Source: an uncultured Paenibacillaceae bacterium (lineage in GTDB: Bacteria; Bacillota; Bacilli; Paenibacillales; K13). From it: a DNA stretch of 64,000 nucleotides. The translations under genes and the position numbers were made by a program. The stretch is taken from NCBI GenBank assembly GCA_913056365.1, contig CAJXLT010000001.1, forward strand, positions 1,116,001 through 1,180,000. The letters are read 5' to 3'. The first letter of the stretch is position 1. Each line of letters starts with the position of its first letter. Below, one piece after another: positions 1-9,598 of the stretch. The notes beneath the pieces were generated by a model that did no database searches, had not been told where the DNA came from, and saw only the letters and a program-made list of their open reading frames with translations.

Positions 1-1474
1 TCGCACTGTTCGACTGCGCATCAGGATCATCCTTGAACTTCTGGAATGCTGGATCGCCTAGATATGGGACGAATGGAGCGCCTGTAATCGGGAATTTAAT
101 GCTGTATGTGACAGTCGGATCGTCAGGCTTCGGCCATTCCGAGACCGGAAGTCCATTCTCTTCGAAATTGTTGTGATAAACTTCGCCCTCATATTCAACA
201 TAATCGTATCCTTCATGCCATCCGTTCTTGAACTGTGGATCGTAGTACGGATCATCTTCACCGAAGTTAGCGGCAAACAGCTTATTGATATAAGCAATCA
301 CTGCCTCCGGATGCTCGAAGTCTGCGTTGAACATGACATAATCATGAACCATCTGCTTCTCCGCACGGCCTACTTGTCCGCCTGGTCCTGCAGGGTTCGG
401 ATACGGCTGGAATTCAGGTGAACCGCTCAGCGGGTAACCATTCATCCAATACGGACCGAAGATGACGCCTGCTTGACCGGATGCCACCATCTCAGCAGCC
501 TTGGTCGGGTCCTTGATCCCAGCTTCCGGGTCAATGTAGCCTAGTTCCATCCATTCATTCATCTGCGCCAGAAATTCCTTCTGAGCAGGATGTGTTGTAC
601 CGTAGATTAATTTCCCATCTTCTTCATGCCAGAACTGTGCCGGATCGGTAGTCTGCGCGACATAATCGCTGAACATACCGACAATCGGATCAGCCGATGC
701 CATCCATTGGAACGGTCCATCCTTCAGAGATACAGCCAAACCTAACGTATCATCCTGACCATTCTGGTCTGGATCATCCTCCGTGAACGCACGAAGCACC
801 TCCTCGAACTCTTCGAGCGTTTTCGGCGCATCCAACCCTACATTTTGCAACCAATCCTCGCGCACCCACATGATCGTGCCTTCATCCATTGCATACATAT
901 TCGGCAGACCGTAGATCACGCCATCTCGCGTTACCGGATATAGCACGGCAGGATATTCTTCATAAAGCGCTTTCAAATTCGGAGTCAAATACTGATCTAT
1001 GATGTCATTCAGAGGCATCACTTTCTTCGCGGTAATCAGGTCATTGGCGAGTCCCGTGAACGCCGTCATCACGTCCGGCAGATCCTGATTGCCTGATAAG
1101 AGAAGGCGCATCTTGGTTTCGTAATCTTCCGAATTAGGAACAACGAAATCATAACTTACATCCAGTCCCAGCTCATCCCGCATCCAACGCAGATGGACAT
1201 GATCCTCAATGCTCTCACCCGGTTTGAAGTCTCGATCTGTCTGTTGCTGAAAGGTTAAAGCAGTCGTGAATGAAATCGGCGGATCGAATTTGAAGCTCGT
1301 CTTGTTGTCCAATACTTGCTCCCCGATCTCGCTTGTTCCATCATCATTGGTGTTCCCATCTGCTCCATCTGACCCTCCGGTTGAACTGCAAGCAGAAATT
1401 ATCAGCGTCATCGTTAGCAGTAAGCTGAGCATCGTCGGAAGATGACGCTTCTTACGCAAGTTGCTGTCCCTCAT
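1..1474 (-). CDS. extracellular solute-binding lipoprotein of a carbohydrate ABC transporter (LipO-like), C-terminus runs off the window
   Basis: Manual minus-strand translation from ATG at 1474: MRDSNLRKKRHLPTMLSLLLTMTLIISACSS (lipobox) ... DLPDVMTAFTG... MNEWMELGYIDPEAG; open to base 1, so absent from the ORF track. Confidence 0.85.
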   Translation of the reverse strand, partial: MRDSNLRKKRHLPTMLSLLLTMTLIISACSSTGGSDGADGNTNDDGTSEIGEQVLDNKTSFKFDPPISFTTALTFQQQTDRDFKPGESIEDHVHLRWMRDELGLDVSYDFVVPNSEDYETKMRLLLSGNQDLPDVMTAFTGLANDLITAKKVMPLNDIIDQYLTPNLKALYEEYPAVLYPVTRDGVIYGLPNMYAMDEGTIMWVREDWLQNVGLDAPKTLEEFEEVLRAFTEDDPDQNGQDDTLGLAVSLKDGPFQWMASADPIVGMFSDYVAQTTDPAQFWHEEDGKLIYGTTHPAQKEFLAQMNEWMELGYIDPEAGIKDPTKAAEMVASGQAGVIFGPYWMNGYPLSGSPEFQPYPNPAGPGGQVGRAEKQMVHDYVMFNADFEHPEAVIAYINKLFAANFGEDDPYYDPQFKNGWHEGYDYVEYEGEVYHNNFEENGLPVSEWPKPDDPTVTYSIKFPITGAPFVPYLGDPAFQKFKDDPDAQSNSA

Positions 1475-1621
1475 GTTGGGTACCTCCCTTAATATGTCTG
1501 TATTGGTTTACTCCCTCATTGTAATTCAGTTCGAAGTCACCCTAAATACAACAGTTTTTAGATCATACCACAATGTTAAGATGAACCCGATTGCAGATTG
1601 TATACAGGAGACAGGAACGAC

Positions 1622-1678
1622 AAAAAAAACCGATAACGCCAAACAGCCCCCCACCTTGTCATCAGGTTGAGGGCTGCT
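1622..1678 (-). terminator. putative terminator of the 1754-2761 gene
   Basis: 15-nt imperfect stem (1642-1656/1664-1678) and an 8-T run on the minus strand, but the T run is ~12 nt from the stem. Confidence 0.4.
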
Positions 1679-1753
1679 CTATGCTGTAACTATGATTTGA
1701 AAACGCGTAAAGGCAATGACAGTGACGGCGACCAAGGCAGCAGGACGATTCTA

Positions 1754-2761
1754 TTACTTCGAGTCTTGACCGTTGGCGATTGTAATTACAATTTTACCTT
1801 GCACTTTTCCAGAACCAAAATTTATAAAGGCTTCTGCAACCTCGCTTAACAGATAACATCGATCAATAACGGGTATAACTTTATTGGATTCAAACAGCTC
1901 GTTCAAGAAGGTCAAATCTTTAGGTTCAGGTTTATGCATCAACACTCCCATTTTCTTACTTGATATCATCGAAATAAGTGGTCCCAAGAGCATAACTTGG
2001 ATAATTCTAGATGAGGCTCCACCGAGCATAATATAACGACCCTTGGGCATTAAGGCACGCTTGTAATCAAAGATCGAATGATGCGCTGCAACATCTAGAA
2101 TCAATTCATATCGTTGTCCATTTTTAGTGAAATCTTCTTGCGTATAATCGATGGCATGGTCTGCTCCCAGCTTACGAATCAAGTCCAATTTCATCGTGCT
2201 GTCCACACCAGTCACTTCTGCCCCTAAGGATTTGGCAATTTGGATGGCGAAAGTACCTGCACCCCCGCCCGCACCATTAATGAGAACTTTATCGCCTTGC
2301 TTAATCTGCATTTGATCACGAAGACCTTGCAAGGCCAGTACCCCTGCTTGCGGAACTGCTGCAGCTTGTTCGAAGCTCATTTTGGCGGATTTTAGTGCCA
2401 ACACATGCTCAGGAACACAAACATACTCAGCAAAACCGCCAAAATTACAGCCAGAAATATCTCCAAACACTTCATCGCTTGGTTGAAAATGCTTAACGTC
2501 TCTTCCTGTTTCTTCAACGGTCCCTGCTATATCTAGTCCGAGTATTTCGATTTTGGGTTTCATCAGTCCAAATAATAACCGATTCACAAAGGGCTTGCCT
2601 CTCAGCAGAGACCAGTCCCAGTCATTTACAGACGCAGCATGTACTTTGATCAAGACTTCATTGTCCTTAGGGACAGGTTTTTCTATATCGACAAATTCTA
2701 GAACATCGGGTGACCCATATTCGTGAAAAACGATAGCTTTCATATCTTTCCTCCCACTCAT
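1754..2761 (-). CDS. zinc-type/quinone-reductase-like MDR NAD(P)-dependent alcohol dehydrogenase
   Basis: MDR fold signature GDKVLINGAGGGAGTFAIQIAKSLGAEVTGV; paralogue of 57023-57991. Confidence 0.85.
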   Translation of the reverse strand: MSGRKDMKAIVFHEYGSPDVLEFVDIEKPVPKDNEVLIKVHAASVNDWDWSLLRGKPFVNRLLFGLMKPKIEILGLDIAGTVEETGRDVKHFQPSDEVFGDISGCNFGGFAEYVCVPEHVLALKSAKMSFEQAAAVPQAGVLALQGLRDQMQIKQGDKVLINGAGGGAGTFAIQIAKSLGAEVTGVDSTMKLDLIRKLGADHAIDYTQEDFTKNGQRYELILDVAAHHSIFDYKRALMPKGRYIMLGGASSRIIQVMLLGPLISMISSKKMGVLMHKPEPKDLTFLNELFESNKVIPVIDRCYLLSEVAEAFINFGSGKVQGKIVITIANGQDSK

Positions 2762-3531
2762 TTATAAATCGATAATTGGGGCTCAATTTCTGTAAAACGG
2801 TACAACTGTGCAGCTCTTTGGGAATGTGCAGTAGAAGTTTTCAAAACTCCGTTCTGATCTCTCACCACTTCAATGATCCCTTTGCGACTGTGAGTAGATG
2901 TGATCTTGCGAATAAAATTGCTTTCTTCAAATTCAGGTACTGCAGTTTGAATCACCTGATACAATTCGCTTATTGTAAATTCATCAGGCAAAAATTGTTT
3001 GGCAATCGTCGTTGTTAGCATTTGATGACGAATTTTGAGCAATGCCTCCTCTAGAATTTGACGATGGTCGAAAGCCAAATCCATCGAAAGCGCATCATCT
3101 ACAGAGACTAAGCGAACATCTTTTGCATCTACAGCTGCCTTACGTGCCTTCAGCACCCTCTCATTCACTAGAGCAAGAAAGGCATGTGAAATAATCCAAC
3201 CTCTCGGATCTCGTCCAGGGGTACTGTATACATTCAAATATTGCAAGTGTACGTCATCCACACCTGTTTCCTCTTTCAATTCACGTCTTGCACATTCGTG
3301 CATCGTTTCTGTTTCTTTGGAGAAGCCGCCAGGCAACGCCCATTTATCTTTATACGGCCACACTTTTCGTTGAATCAACATGACATACAATTCACGTAAC
3401 GGCAATGACTTCTTTACTGAACTCTTTTCAGTTGAGAGGATAGTAAAGATTACAATGTCTGAAGGCGCTCCATCTGGTGTTCTGTAATTTTTTGCTGAAT
3501 AATTCGATTCATTCTCTTCCAAGTGATTCAT
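2758..3531 (-). CDS. NUDIX hydrolase with C-terminal winged-helix-like region (NrtR-like)
   Basis: Nudix box GGFSKETETMHECARRELKEETGV plus C-terminal ~90 aa resembling NrtR-type wHTH; overlaps start of MDR gene. Confidence 0.75.
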   Translation of the reverse strand: MNHLEENESNYSAKNYRTPDGAPSDIVIFTILSTEKSSVKKSLPLRELYVMLIQRKVWPYKDKWALPGGFSKETETMHECARRELKEETGVDDVHLQYLNVYSTPGRDPRGWIISHAFLALVNERVLKARKAAVDAKDVRLVSVDDALSMDLAFDHRQILEEALLKIRHQMLTTTIAKQFLPDEFTISELYQVIQTAVPEFEESNFIRKITSTHSRKGIIEVVRDQNGVLKTSTAHSQRAAQLYRFTEIEPQLSIYK

Positions 3532-3824
3532 TGATTCACCTTTCTCTGTTTTTACGGTAATATTATTAATATGATATATTCATTGTGACATTATTAAAGT
3601 AGATGTCAAGATAAATCGATATATTCGTATAGCTGTTCACATAAGGACAAACGTGAGATTTTCATGTGGGATTTCCGGATTTGAGAATTCCATTTGAGAT
3701 TTTCCTGCAGATGTGCAGGTTGTAGCATTCAGAGCAACTGATTTTCCATTATACCTGCGAATCTGCATCTTTGTATTCGGATTTTCGTCCGATCAGGGGA
3801 TCTGCGCTTTACAAGGATGTATAA

Positions 3825-3868
3825 GAGTCAATTTCATAATTTACAACTTGTAATTAGGAAATTGACTC
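3825..3868. repeat. long intergenic hairpin
   Basis: GAGTCAATTTC (3825-3835) / GAAATTGACTC (3858-3868) perfect 11-bp stem, inner AATTTACAA/TTGTAATT near-palindrome. Confidence 0.7.
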
Positions 3869-3932
3869 GGACGCAGGTATTCACAACTTCAGGGCAAAAT
3901 TAGGAGGATAAGCCTGCACTATTGCATTTATT

Positions 3933-4367
3933 TCATCGAGCAGTACGCTTACTTACCGATGCAGGCGGTTTTCTCATTAAGCGTTTCGCATCTCTAATGA
4001 AACCAAATTGTTCATATAAGCCTTGCGCATCAGCTGTGCCCAACAAGCCCATCATATCCGCGAACCCATCCGTTTGTAGTATAAGCTCGACCAATTTCTT
4101 CCCAATCCCTTGTCGGCGATGATCCTCATGAATGAATACATCACAAATATAGTAGACCGTTGCATGATCCGTCACTACGCGGGCAAATCCCACCTGCTCT
4201 TCCCCATCGTACACACCTAGACAGTAGGAATGATCGATGGCTTTTCGAGTCAATGCTTCAGGTCGCTTGCTAGCCCAATAACTTCTTCGTATAAACCCTA
4301 ACACACTATCGATCTTGAGCCGTTCCTTGTCATCACTAATCATATATTTCTTATAATTGACTTCCAT
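3933..4367 (-). CDS. GNAT family N-acetyltransferase
   Basis: VFIHEDHRRQGIGKKLVELIL acetyl-CoA binding motif. Confidence 0.85.
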   Translation of the reverse strand: MEVNYKKYMISDDKERLKIDSVLGFIRRSYWASKRPEALTRKAIDHSYCLGVYDGEEQVGFARVVTDHATVYYICDVFIHEDHRRQGIGKKLVELILQTDGFADMMGLLGTADAQGLYEQFGFIRDAKRLMRKPPASVSKRTAR

Positions 4368-4606
4368 ATGGGTGCTTCCTCCTCAGACGTATGCTAGTAT
4401 GAAATGTTCGTTCGATCCTATCACTGGGGACGTTCCCCTTCCTTACAACCGCTTCTCCAGCTCTATATGCGCAAACTTCTCCGCACCATGTTCACGATCG
4501 CCATGTATGTCTCACCGACATACTTCCTCAATAATATTCATTCTTGCTGCTCCTTTGCTTCCTGTGATTTAACAAGAAATCCTCCTAACCTAGTTCCATC
4601 CCATTA

Positions 4607-5332
4607 TTACACCTTAACAAGCCCCCAAGTCCGCACATCTACTCGTTCTGCATAATGCAGTAACGGATTAGAAGTCGGTAAAGTTAACCCTAGCTTGGTT
4701 GTCATTGTATTCGTCTCAATGTCAGCTTCTGCACGCTGCAGCGGCCACGGGTCGTGCATGATATCGCAGCGGAAGAGCTGTTTGCCGTGGTTGGTGTACA
4801 AACAATAGCGTTCCGTCAACCAATGATCCAACGTCCCTGCTTGTGCTGTATATGGATCGGACAGCGGATTGTAGCTTCCGCGAAATTGTATGTTCTCTGC
4901 TCCGTATCTGGCACTCTTGTATTGAATCACTGCTCCTTCACGTACAGAAGAGATCCGCGCATGATAGTAGGGGAGGTGATATAAAGTTTTGGCAGCCTTC
5001 ACGGCTAATAAGTTAGAAGCATCCAAGCTGAAGAAGTAGACACCCGGAATCCCGTCCTTCACTACATAAGTCCTCACATTCAATTCTGCAAAATCTGATG
5101 TGAACGGGAATACAGGTAGATGTCTAAGCCGAATGTTCCGCATCATAAACGGCACTATCCCGATCCAAGCTTCACCCTCATACAGATCAAGCTGCAAGGA
5201 ATCGGGCAGCAATGGTCTAACAGCCTCCACTCGAATGGGCCAGTGTGCAAATAGAAGCTGTTGCCATGATTGTTCCATTCGCCAAGGCCTCGCTCGGCTT
5301 TGTTCTTGATTCATCGGGGTCCCTCCGTTCAT
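4607..5332 (-). CDS. DUF2071/YqjF family protein
   Basis: RPWRMEQSWQQLLFAHWPI...LLPDSLQLDLYEGEAWIGIVPFMM is typical of YqjF. Confidence 0.8.
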   Translation of the reverse strand: MNGGTPMNQEQSRARPWRMEQSWQQLLFAHWPIRVEAVRPLLPDSLQLDLYEGEAWIGIVPFMMRNIRLRHLPVFPFTSDFAELNVRTYVVKDGIPGVYFFSLDASNLLAVKAAKTLYHLPYYHARISSVREGAVIQYKSARYGAENIQFRGSYNPLSDPYTAQAGTLDHWLTERYCLYTNHGKQLFRCDIMHDPWPLQRAEADIETNTMTTKLGLTLPTSNPLLHYAERVDVRTWGLVKV

Positions 5333-5385
5333 GCGTATTCATATACCCCGCACAATTCAATATCTAATGATAATGAGGAACTCAT

Positions 5386-5673
5386 TCACTTGATCATACC
5401 AACTATCTCTAGAATCGTTAACACCTGAAACACGAGAAAGCTAGATACCATGAGGATAACCACCCATTTGAACACGCCACGCACAATACGAGGCAAGTGA
5501 TCCATTCGCTTCGGCATTTGATGACCATTCACAATATCATAATACTCCATCACATCGTTAAATCCACATCGTTCATCGATCGGTTGCGGCTTCGTGACAG
5601 GTTGATTCTCATGCAAGCTCGGATCTTCGTATGGATTATACCGCTCGCTATTCACCCGAATCCCTCCACTCAT
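5386..5673 (-). CDS. small hypothetical protein with C-terminal TM segment
   Basis: Single hydrophobic segment VVILMVSSFLVFQVLTILEIVGMI. Confidence 0.5.
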   Translation of the reverse strand: MSGGIRVNSERYNPYEDPSLHENQPVTKPQPIDERCGFNDVMEYYDIVNGHQMPKRMDHLPRIVRGVFKWVVILMVSSFLVFQVLTILEIVGMIK

Positions 5674-5708
5674 ATAGCTGGCGTTGACGCATGAACTAGT
5701 CAGGTGCT

Positions 5709-5894
5709 CTACGAGTTACTTGATGTGTCTTTTGCACTGTTCATCTTCCGCAGGATCGCCTTCAAGGTCGTATTAATATTTAACAAGCTCATAAGGATAA
5801 AACCTAACATGATATAGGTGACGATTTCCCCTGTGAATATTGAAACGAACGCCAGCACTACCGCAAAAAATCCATATAGCAACTGATGAAGCAC
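5709..5894 (-). CDS. small hypothetical membrane protein
   Basis: 61 aa with two hydrophobic segments; alternative-frame ORF 5773-5964 is less plausible. Confidence 0.45.
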   Translation of the reverse strand: MLHQLLYGFFAVVLAFVSIFTGEIVTYIMLGFILMSLLNINTTLKAILRKMNSAKDTSSNS

Positions 5895-5963
5895 GCCGAC
5901 ACACTCCTCTACTCTTCATTACAACACCATACTGACAACGCGATCGAACAAGGGTTTCTCCCA

Positions 5964-6767
5964 TTACTCCAACGAAAAGAACAGCTCCGTCTTCGTACCA
6001 ACCTTTTCAAATCCGCACTTGGTATACATCTCTTTCGCGGTATCCGCGCTGTCCGTCACCAAATAAGCCCATTGGATCTGCTGCTCCGCTGCCTGCTTCA
6101 ATAGATGGCGAAGGACAGAACTGCCGAAGCCTTGACGCTGATAATCCGGTAATATATCGAAGTCTTCTATCTTGGCGATATCTCGATGAATCATCAACTC
6201 ACACTTGCCTACAGCCAGCTCGTGATTGTAACAAACATAGAACTGCAGAGGAAGAGCAGCATCTTGATATATGCTAGACTTGCGATGAATTCGTCTTGTC
6301 GCGAACTCTCGTCCCATTGCGTCTACATTCGCCAACACATCGACTGAAATGCCATCTGCCATCACCTTGGCGCGCGTGGCGACTTCAATTCTGCTGTTAT
6401 CTTTCATCGGGATGGCCGAGTAGCGTTCTGTCGGGATGAGCATGTAATCATAATGTGTCACAGTTGGCTTAACAGGCAAGTCACCCAATCTGTCAAAATT
6501 TACATCAAAGCTCATTTCTACTCGCACGAAAGACTTCTGCTCTGTCTGCCCTACGATTAGTTCTTGCTTCAATAGGTCTGTGAGATGAGCACTGCTATCC
6601 TTCACCCATATATAATTGTGCGTATACATATCTGGAATAGAACCATCCGTGAATCGGATCAAGCTTCCTTCCTCTCGACACTCGGAGAACAACTTCGTAT
6701 AAGCAAGTTCACTTTCTAATATGGATCGTATCATGTCGATTGACCTTTCTCTTCCGTTATTGTTCAT
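5964..6767 (-). CDS. GNAT family N-acetyltransferase
   Basis: DILPDYQRQGFGSSVLRHLLKQAAE motif in C-terminal half. Confidence 0.8.
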   Translation of the reverse strand: MNNNGRERSIDMIRSILESELAYTKLFSECREEGSLIRFTDGSIPDMYTHNYIWVKDSSAHLTDLLKQELIVGQTEQKSFVRVEMSFDVNFDRLGDLPVKPTVTHYDYMLIPTERYSAIPMKDNSRIEVATRAKVMADGISVDVLANVDAMGREFATRRIHRKSSIYQDAALPLQFYVCYNHELAVGKCELMIHRDIAKIEDFDILPDYQRQGFGSSVLRHLLKQAAEQQIQWAYLVTDSADTAKEMYTKCGFEKVGTKTELFFSLE

Positions 6768-6828
6768 GCACGTAACAAAACAAAACGAAAGCTAGCACTA
6801 GCTATAAAGAAAACGAATCATCTAGCCA

Positions 6829-7479
6829 TCATTTCTCCTCATAGTCATCCAACGCTTCAGGTAGTCCCTGCTGATACATCTCTATACAACTGGTATTGGA
6901 CTCTAGTGTTTGAATTATAGCAGGATGCGGTTCGTGGAAGTTAATCAGGTAATCGCGCTCGTCATATTCCGGTCGAAGTGTGAAAGCTAGCTTCTCTTCC
7001 TCTGTTGAAAATTGGGCATCGACATCTTCCTTGTTCCCTCTGGCGTCCATACGAATCCATCTATCTAGTTCCTTCACAAACACGGTATTCAAGGCATGAA
7101 TGCAGTACCCGCCTTCCGGTGTATCGTACAAGGTAAGCCGCTGATAGCAGATACCAGACGGAATGCCCATACCTCTGAGCAAGGCGGCTAGCAGGTGTGA
7201 CTTGGCATAACAGATGCCGTGCTTCTTCTCCAATACTTCTGATGCTCTCCGTGTCACTTCCTCGTGACGAATATCCATGGAATGGCTAATCTCGTCCCGC
7301 ACATATTCGAATGCGCTTCGAATCCGATCTAGTTCAGAATGCTGGTGGAAGGTCAAGAGCACTTCTTGTATCGAGGAATGCTGATAATTCATATAAGGGT
7401 CAGGTTGCAGGTAAGCTTGTAATGGTTGTAGTTGTTTCATAGTCGTCTCCCCCGTCGCAAATACGAAATATTCTGTCAT
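6829..7479 (-). CDS. transglutaminase-like domain protein
   Basis: KKHGICYAKSHLLAALLRGMGIPSGICYQRL...HALNTVFVKELDRWIRMDARG (Cys-His-Asp arrangement); start may be the internal Met (MKQLQP). Confidence 0.8.
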   Translation of the reverse strand: MTEYFVFATGETTMKQLQPLQAYLQPDPYMNYQHSSIQEVLLTFHQHSELDRIRSAFEYVRDEISHSMDIRHEEVTRRASEVLEKKHGICYAKSHLLAALLRGMGIPSGICYQRLTLYDTPEGGYCIHALNTVFVKELDRWIRMDARGNKEDVDAQFSTEEEKLAFTLRPEYDERDYLINFHEPHPAIIQTLESNTSCIEMYQQGLPEALDDYEEK

Positions 7480-7677
7480 TCAAGAGGGTATCGTTATCGG
7501 CTTTCCCTGCTTGTAGAGGAACAACACCCGTTTGTATGTTTATCTTTCCATATTATCACAGGGGGACAGGATTTTGTAGGAATTCATTCATAATGTGGCT
7601 TAATCGTTCAACTTGCGATGTGATGTATGATATACATCAATACATGAATGCGGAGTTATGGAGTGGACAACCGAATC

Positions 7678-7697
7678 TTGTACGATCTCTCGTACAA
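7678..7697. repeat. 20-bp palindrome TTGTACGA-TCTC-TCGTACAA
   Basis: Perfect 8-bp arms, 4-nt centre. Confidence 0.85.
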
Positions 7698-7830
7698 ATA
7701 TGCTCGCGGAGAACCTCAGACGGTCACTCGTATCAATTAGAGCGATAAAATACGAATTTTTGATTTTTAACGGTCGCCGATGACCGCTAGCGGCAAAAAA
7801 CCGTCGTTTTGACCAGTCCATTCATCGCTT

Positions 7831-7898
7831 ACGGTCATCCGTGACCGTTACATTGGCAAACACGCCTCAAACACCTTGTAACGGTCACGGATGACCGT
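7831..7898. repeat. inverted pair of ACGGTCATCCGTGACCGTTAC elements
   Basis: 7831-7851 and 7878-7898 are perfect 21-bp inverted repeats with a 26-nt loop; each arm is itself an interrupted palindrome; degenerate third copy at ~7770-7786. Confidence 0.85.
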
Positions 7899-8038
7899 TG
7901 AAATTAATTCCAATCGTCTCAGTCGACAGCAGTGTTATTATCAGCAAGGACGATCGACAGTAACCAAGCATCAAGCCGGGACTAAGCAGTAACGACATAT
8001 CGTATAAAAATGGTCAATATACACCGCATGGACGAAAT

Positions 8039-8058
8039 TTGTATGATGAATCGTACAA
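8039..8058. repeat. 20-bp palindrome TTGTATGA-TGAA-TCGTACAA, degenerate copy 51 bp upstream at 7988-8007
   Basis: Flanking GTTGAGCGGAA also matches the copy at 22186-22216. Confidence 0.8.
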
Positions 8059-8172
8059 GTTGAGCGGAAGGCAGTCGGTATACGAGTCGGTCCACAATGA
8101 ATTGACAAATGTACGCATAACCGCTATCGATTCAACCCGTACGATATCAGTACGAGCAGCGAATGGCTTAAA

Positions 8173-9597
8173 TTACAGCTTCAGCTTCTCGCCTGACGGC
8201 ATTCGCTTGCGAAGTGTCTTCAACTGCAACACATCACCGAATAGCAACACTATAGTGATCACTGCGAGTACGCTCCCCGTCAGGAAGACGAGTCGAACAT
8301 CAGCCGCAGGTGCTAACGGGCTAGCCGCTTGCGTCGAATCTACTTGAACGGTGTACAAGAGGAAGGCCACCGCAGTGCCTGTGACGCGGCCCAAGTTGCG
8401 CATGAGCGCCATAATGCTGCCCGCTGCGCCATTCTTGTCAGGCGACACATCTTGCAGTACAGCAAGCTGATTCGGCGCTTGGAACAGACCGATCCCGAGG
8501 CCGAACAGGGATAAGCCTACAACGATCATCCCAAAGCCGCTGTCGGCTTGAAGACCGCTGAGCGTAGCAAGACCTGCCGCACAGCACAGCATACCGGCTG
8601 CTGCGGGCAGACGACCATTGAACTTGTCCGTCATCCAACCGCTCACAGGCGCAGCAAGCACGATGACGATCGCTTGAATAGATAAGAGATAGCCCGTTAT
8701 GTCCTCCGGCACTTGCATGACTTGAATGAGATACAGCGGCAGTACTACGGCAGGCAGCATCGTGATCACGAAGGACAGATACGAAGCCAAGTTCGCATAG
8801 TTAAAGCTACTCCTTCGGAATAGCGACAGTTCCAACACTGGATGGGTAGACCGAGTCTGCCAGTATAGGAAGAAGGCGAATATCGCGAATGAACACCCGA
8901 GCAATACAAGCCCCCTTCCACTCCCCCATCCCAACGTATCCGCCCATGACAGATAGGAGAGTAGACCTGTAATAGCGGCGAAGAAGGCAATGCCGCCGGC
9001 ATAATCGAACGCTTTCGATAGAGCTTGCTGGTTCACCTTACTCGGTATGTACAGGATGGCGAGCAGCAGGGCACCTATGCCAAGCGGCAGGTGCAATAGG
9101 AAGACAGTACGCCAGCTTGACCAATGTAGCAGCAACCCTCCTATAGCAGGACCGATAATCGTCGCTACTGCAATGACGGTGCTAATCCCGCTTAAGGCTC
9201 TGCCTTTCAGCCCCTGTGGGAACAATTGCGTGACGAGCGACATCGCATTCGCCATAATCATGGAAGCGCCAATCGCTTGCAACAGTCTATACAGCAGCAA
9301 TAGCCAGAAGGTGCCGGCGCTTGCGCATAGCAGTGTGCTGATCGTAAACAACGACAGACCGAGTATATAAATCCGCTTCTTCCCGATCATGTCGGACAAT
9401 TTGCCGATACTGGGAAGTAGACCAGTAATGACAATCAGGTAGCCGAGAACTATCCACTTTAGTCGATCTACCGGCACACCCCATTCGCTCTCTAATCGCG
9501 GCAGGATGAGGGTTAGCATAGCGCTGTCGATGTTCACCATGAAGATGCCCAATCCGAGCGCTGTGAAGGCATGCCATAGTCTAGGAGTCGTCTGCAT
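8173..9597 (-). CDS. MFS transporter, DHA2-like drug efflux
   Basis: GLGIFMVNIDSAMLTLILPRLESEWGV... multi-TM. Confidence 0.85.
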   Translation of the reverse strand: MQTTPRLWHAFTALGLGIFMVNIDSAMLTLILPRLESEWGVPVDRLKWIVLGYLIVITGLLPSIGKLSDMIGKKRIYILGLSLFTISTLLCASAGTFWLLLLYRLLQAIGASMIMANAMSLVTQLFPQGLKGRALSGISTVIAVATIIGPAIGGLLLHWSSWRTVFLLHLPLGIGALLLAILYIPSKVNQQALSKAFDYAGGIAFFAAITGLLSYLSWADTLGWGSGRGLVLLGCSFAIFAFFLYWQTRSTHPVLELSLFRRSSFNYANLASYLSFVITMLPAVVLPLYLIQVMQVPEDITGYLLSIQAIVIVLAAPVSGWMTDKFNGRLPAAAGMLCCAAGLATLSGLQADSGFGMIVVGLSLFGLGIGLFQAPNQLAVLQDVSPDKNGAAGSIMALMRNLGRVTGTAVAFLLYTVQVDSTQAASPLAPAADVRLVFLTGSVLAVITIVLLFGDVLQLKTLRKRMPSGEKLKL

Positions 9598-9598
9598 G

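Noticed and set aside
58-421. ORFs 58-297 (-) and 173-421 (+)
   Set aside because: Overlap the truncated solute-binding lipoprotein, which is open through base 1 in another minus frame.
4443-4541. Tiny ORF MNIIEEVCR-TGA-DIHGDREHGAEKFAHIELEKRL with RBS, suggestive of stop readthrough or selenocysteine
   Set aside because: Too short, no SECIS or family recognised; more likely a gene remnant or chance.
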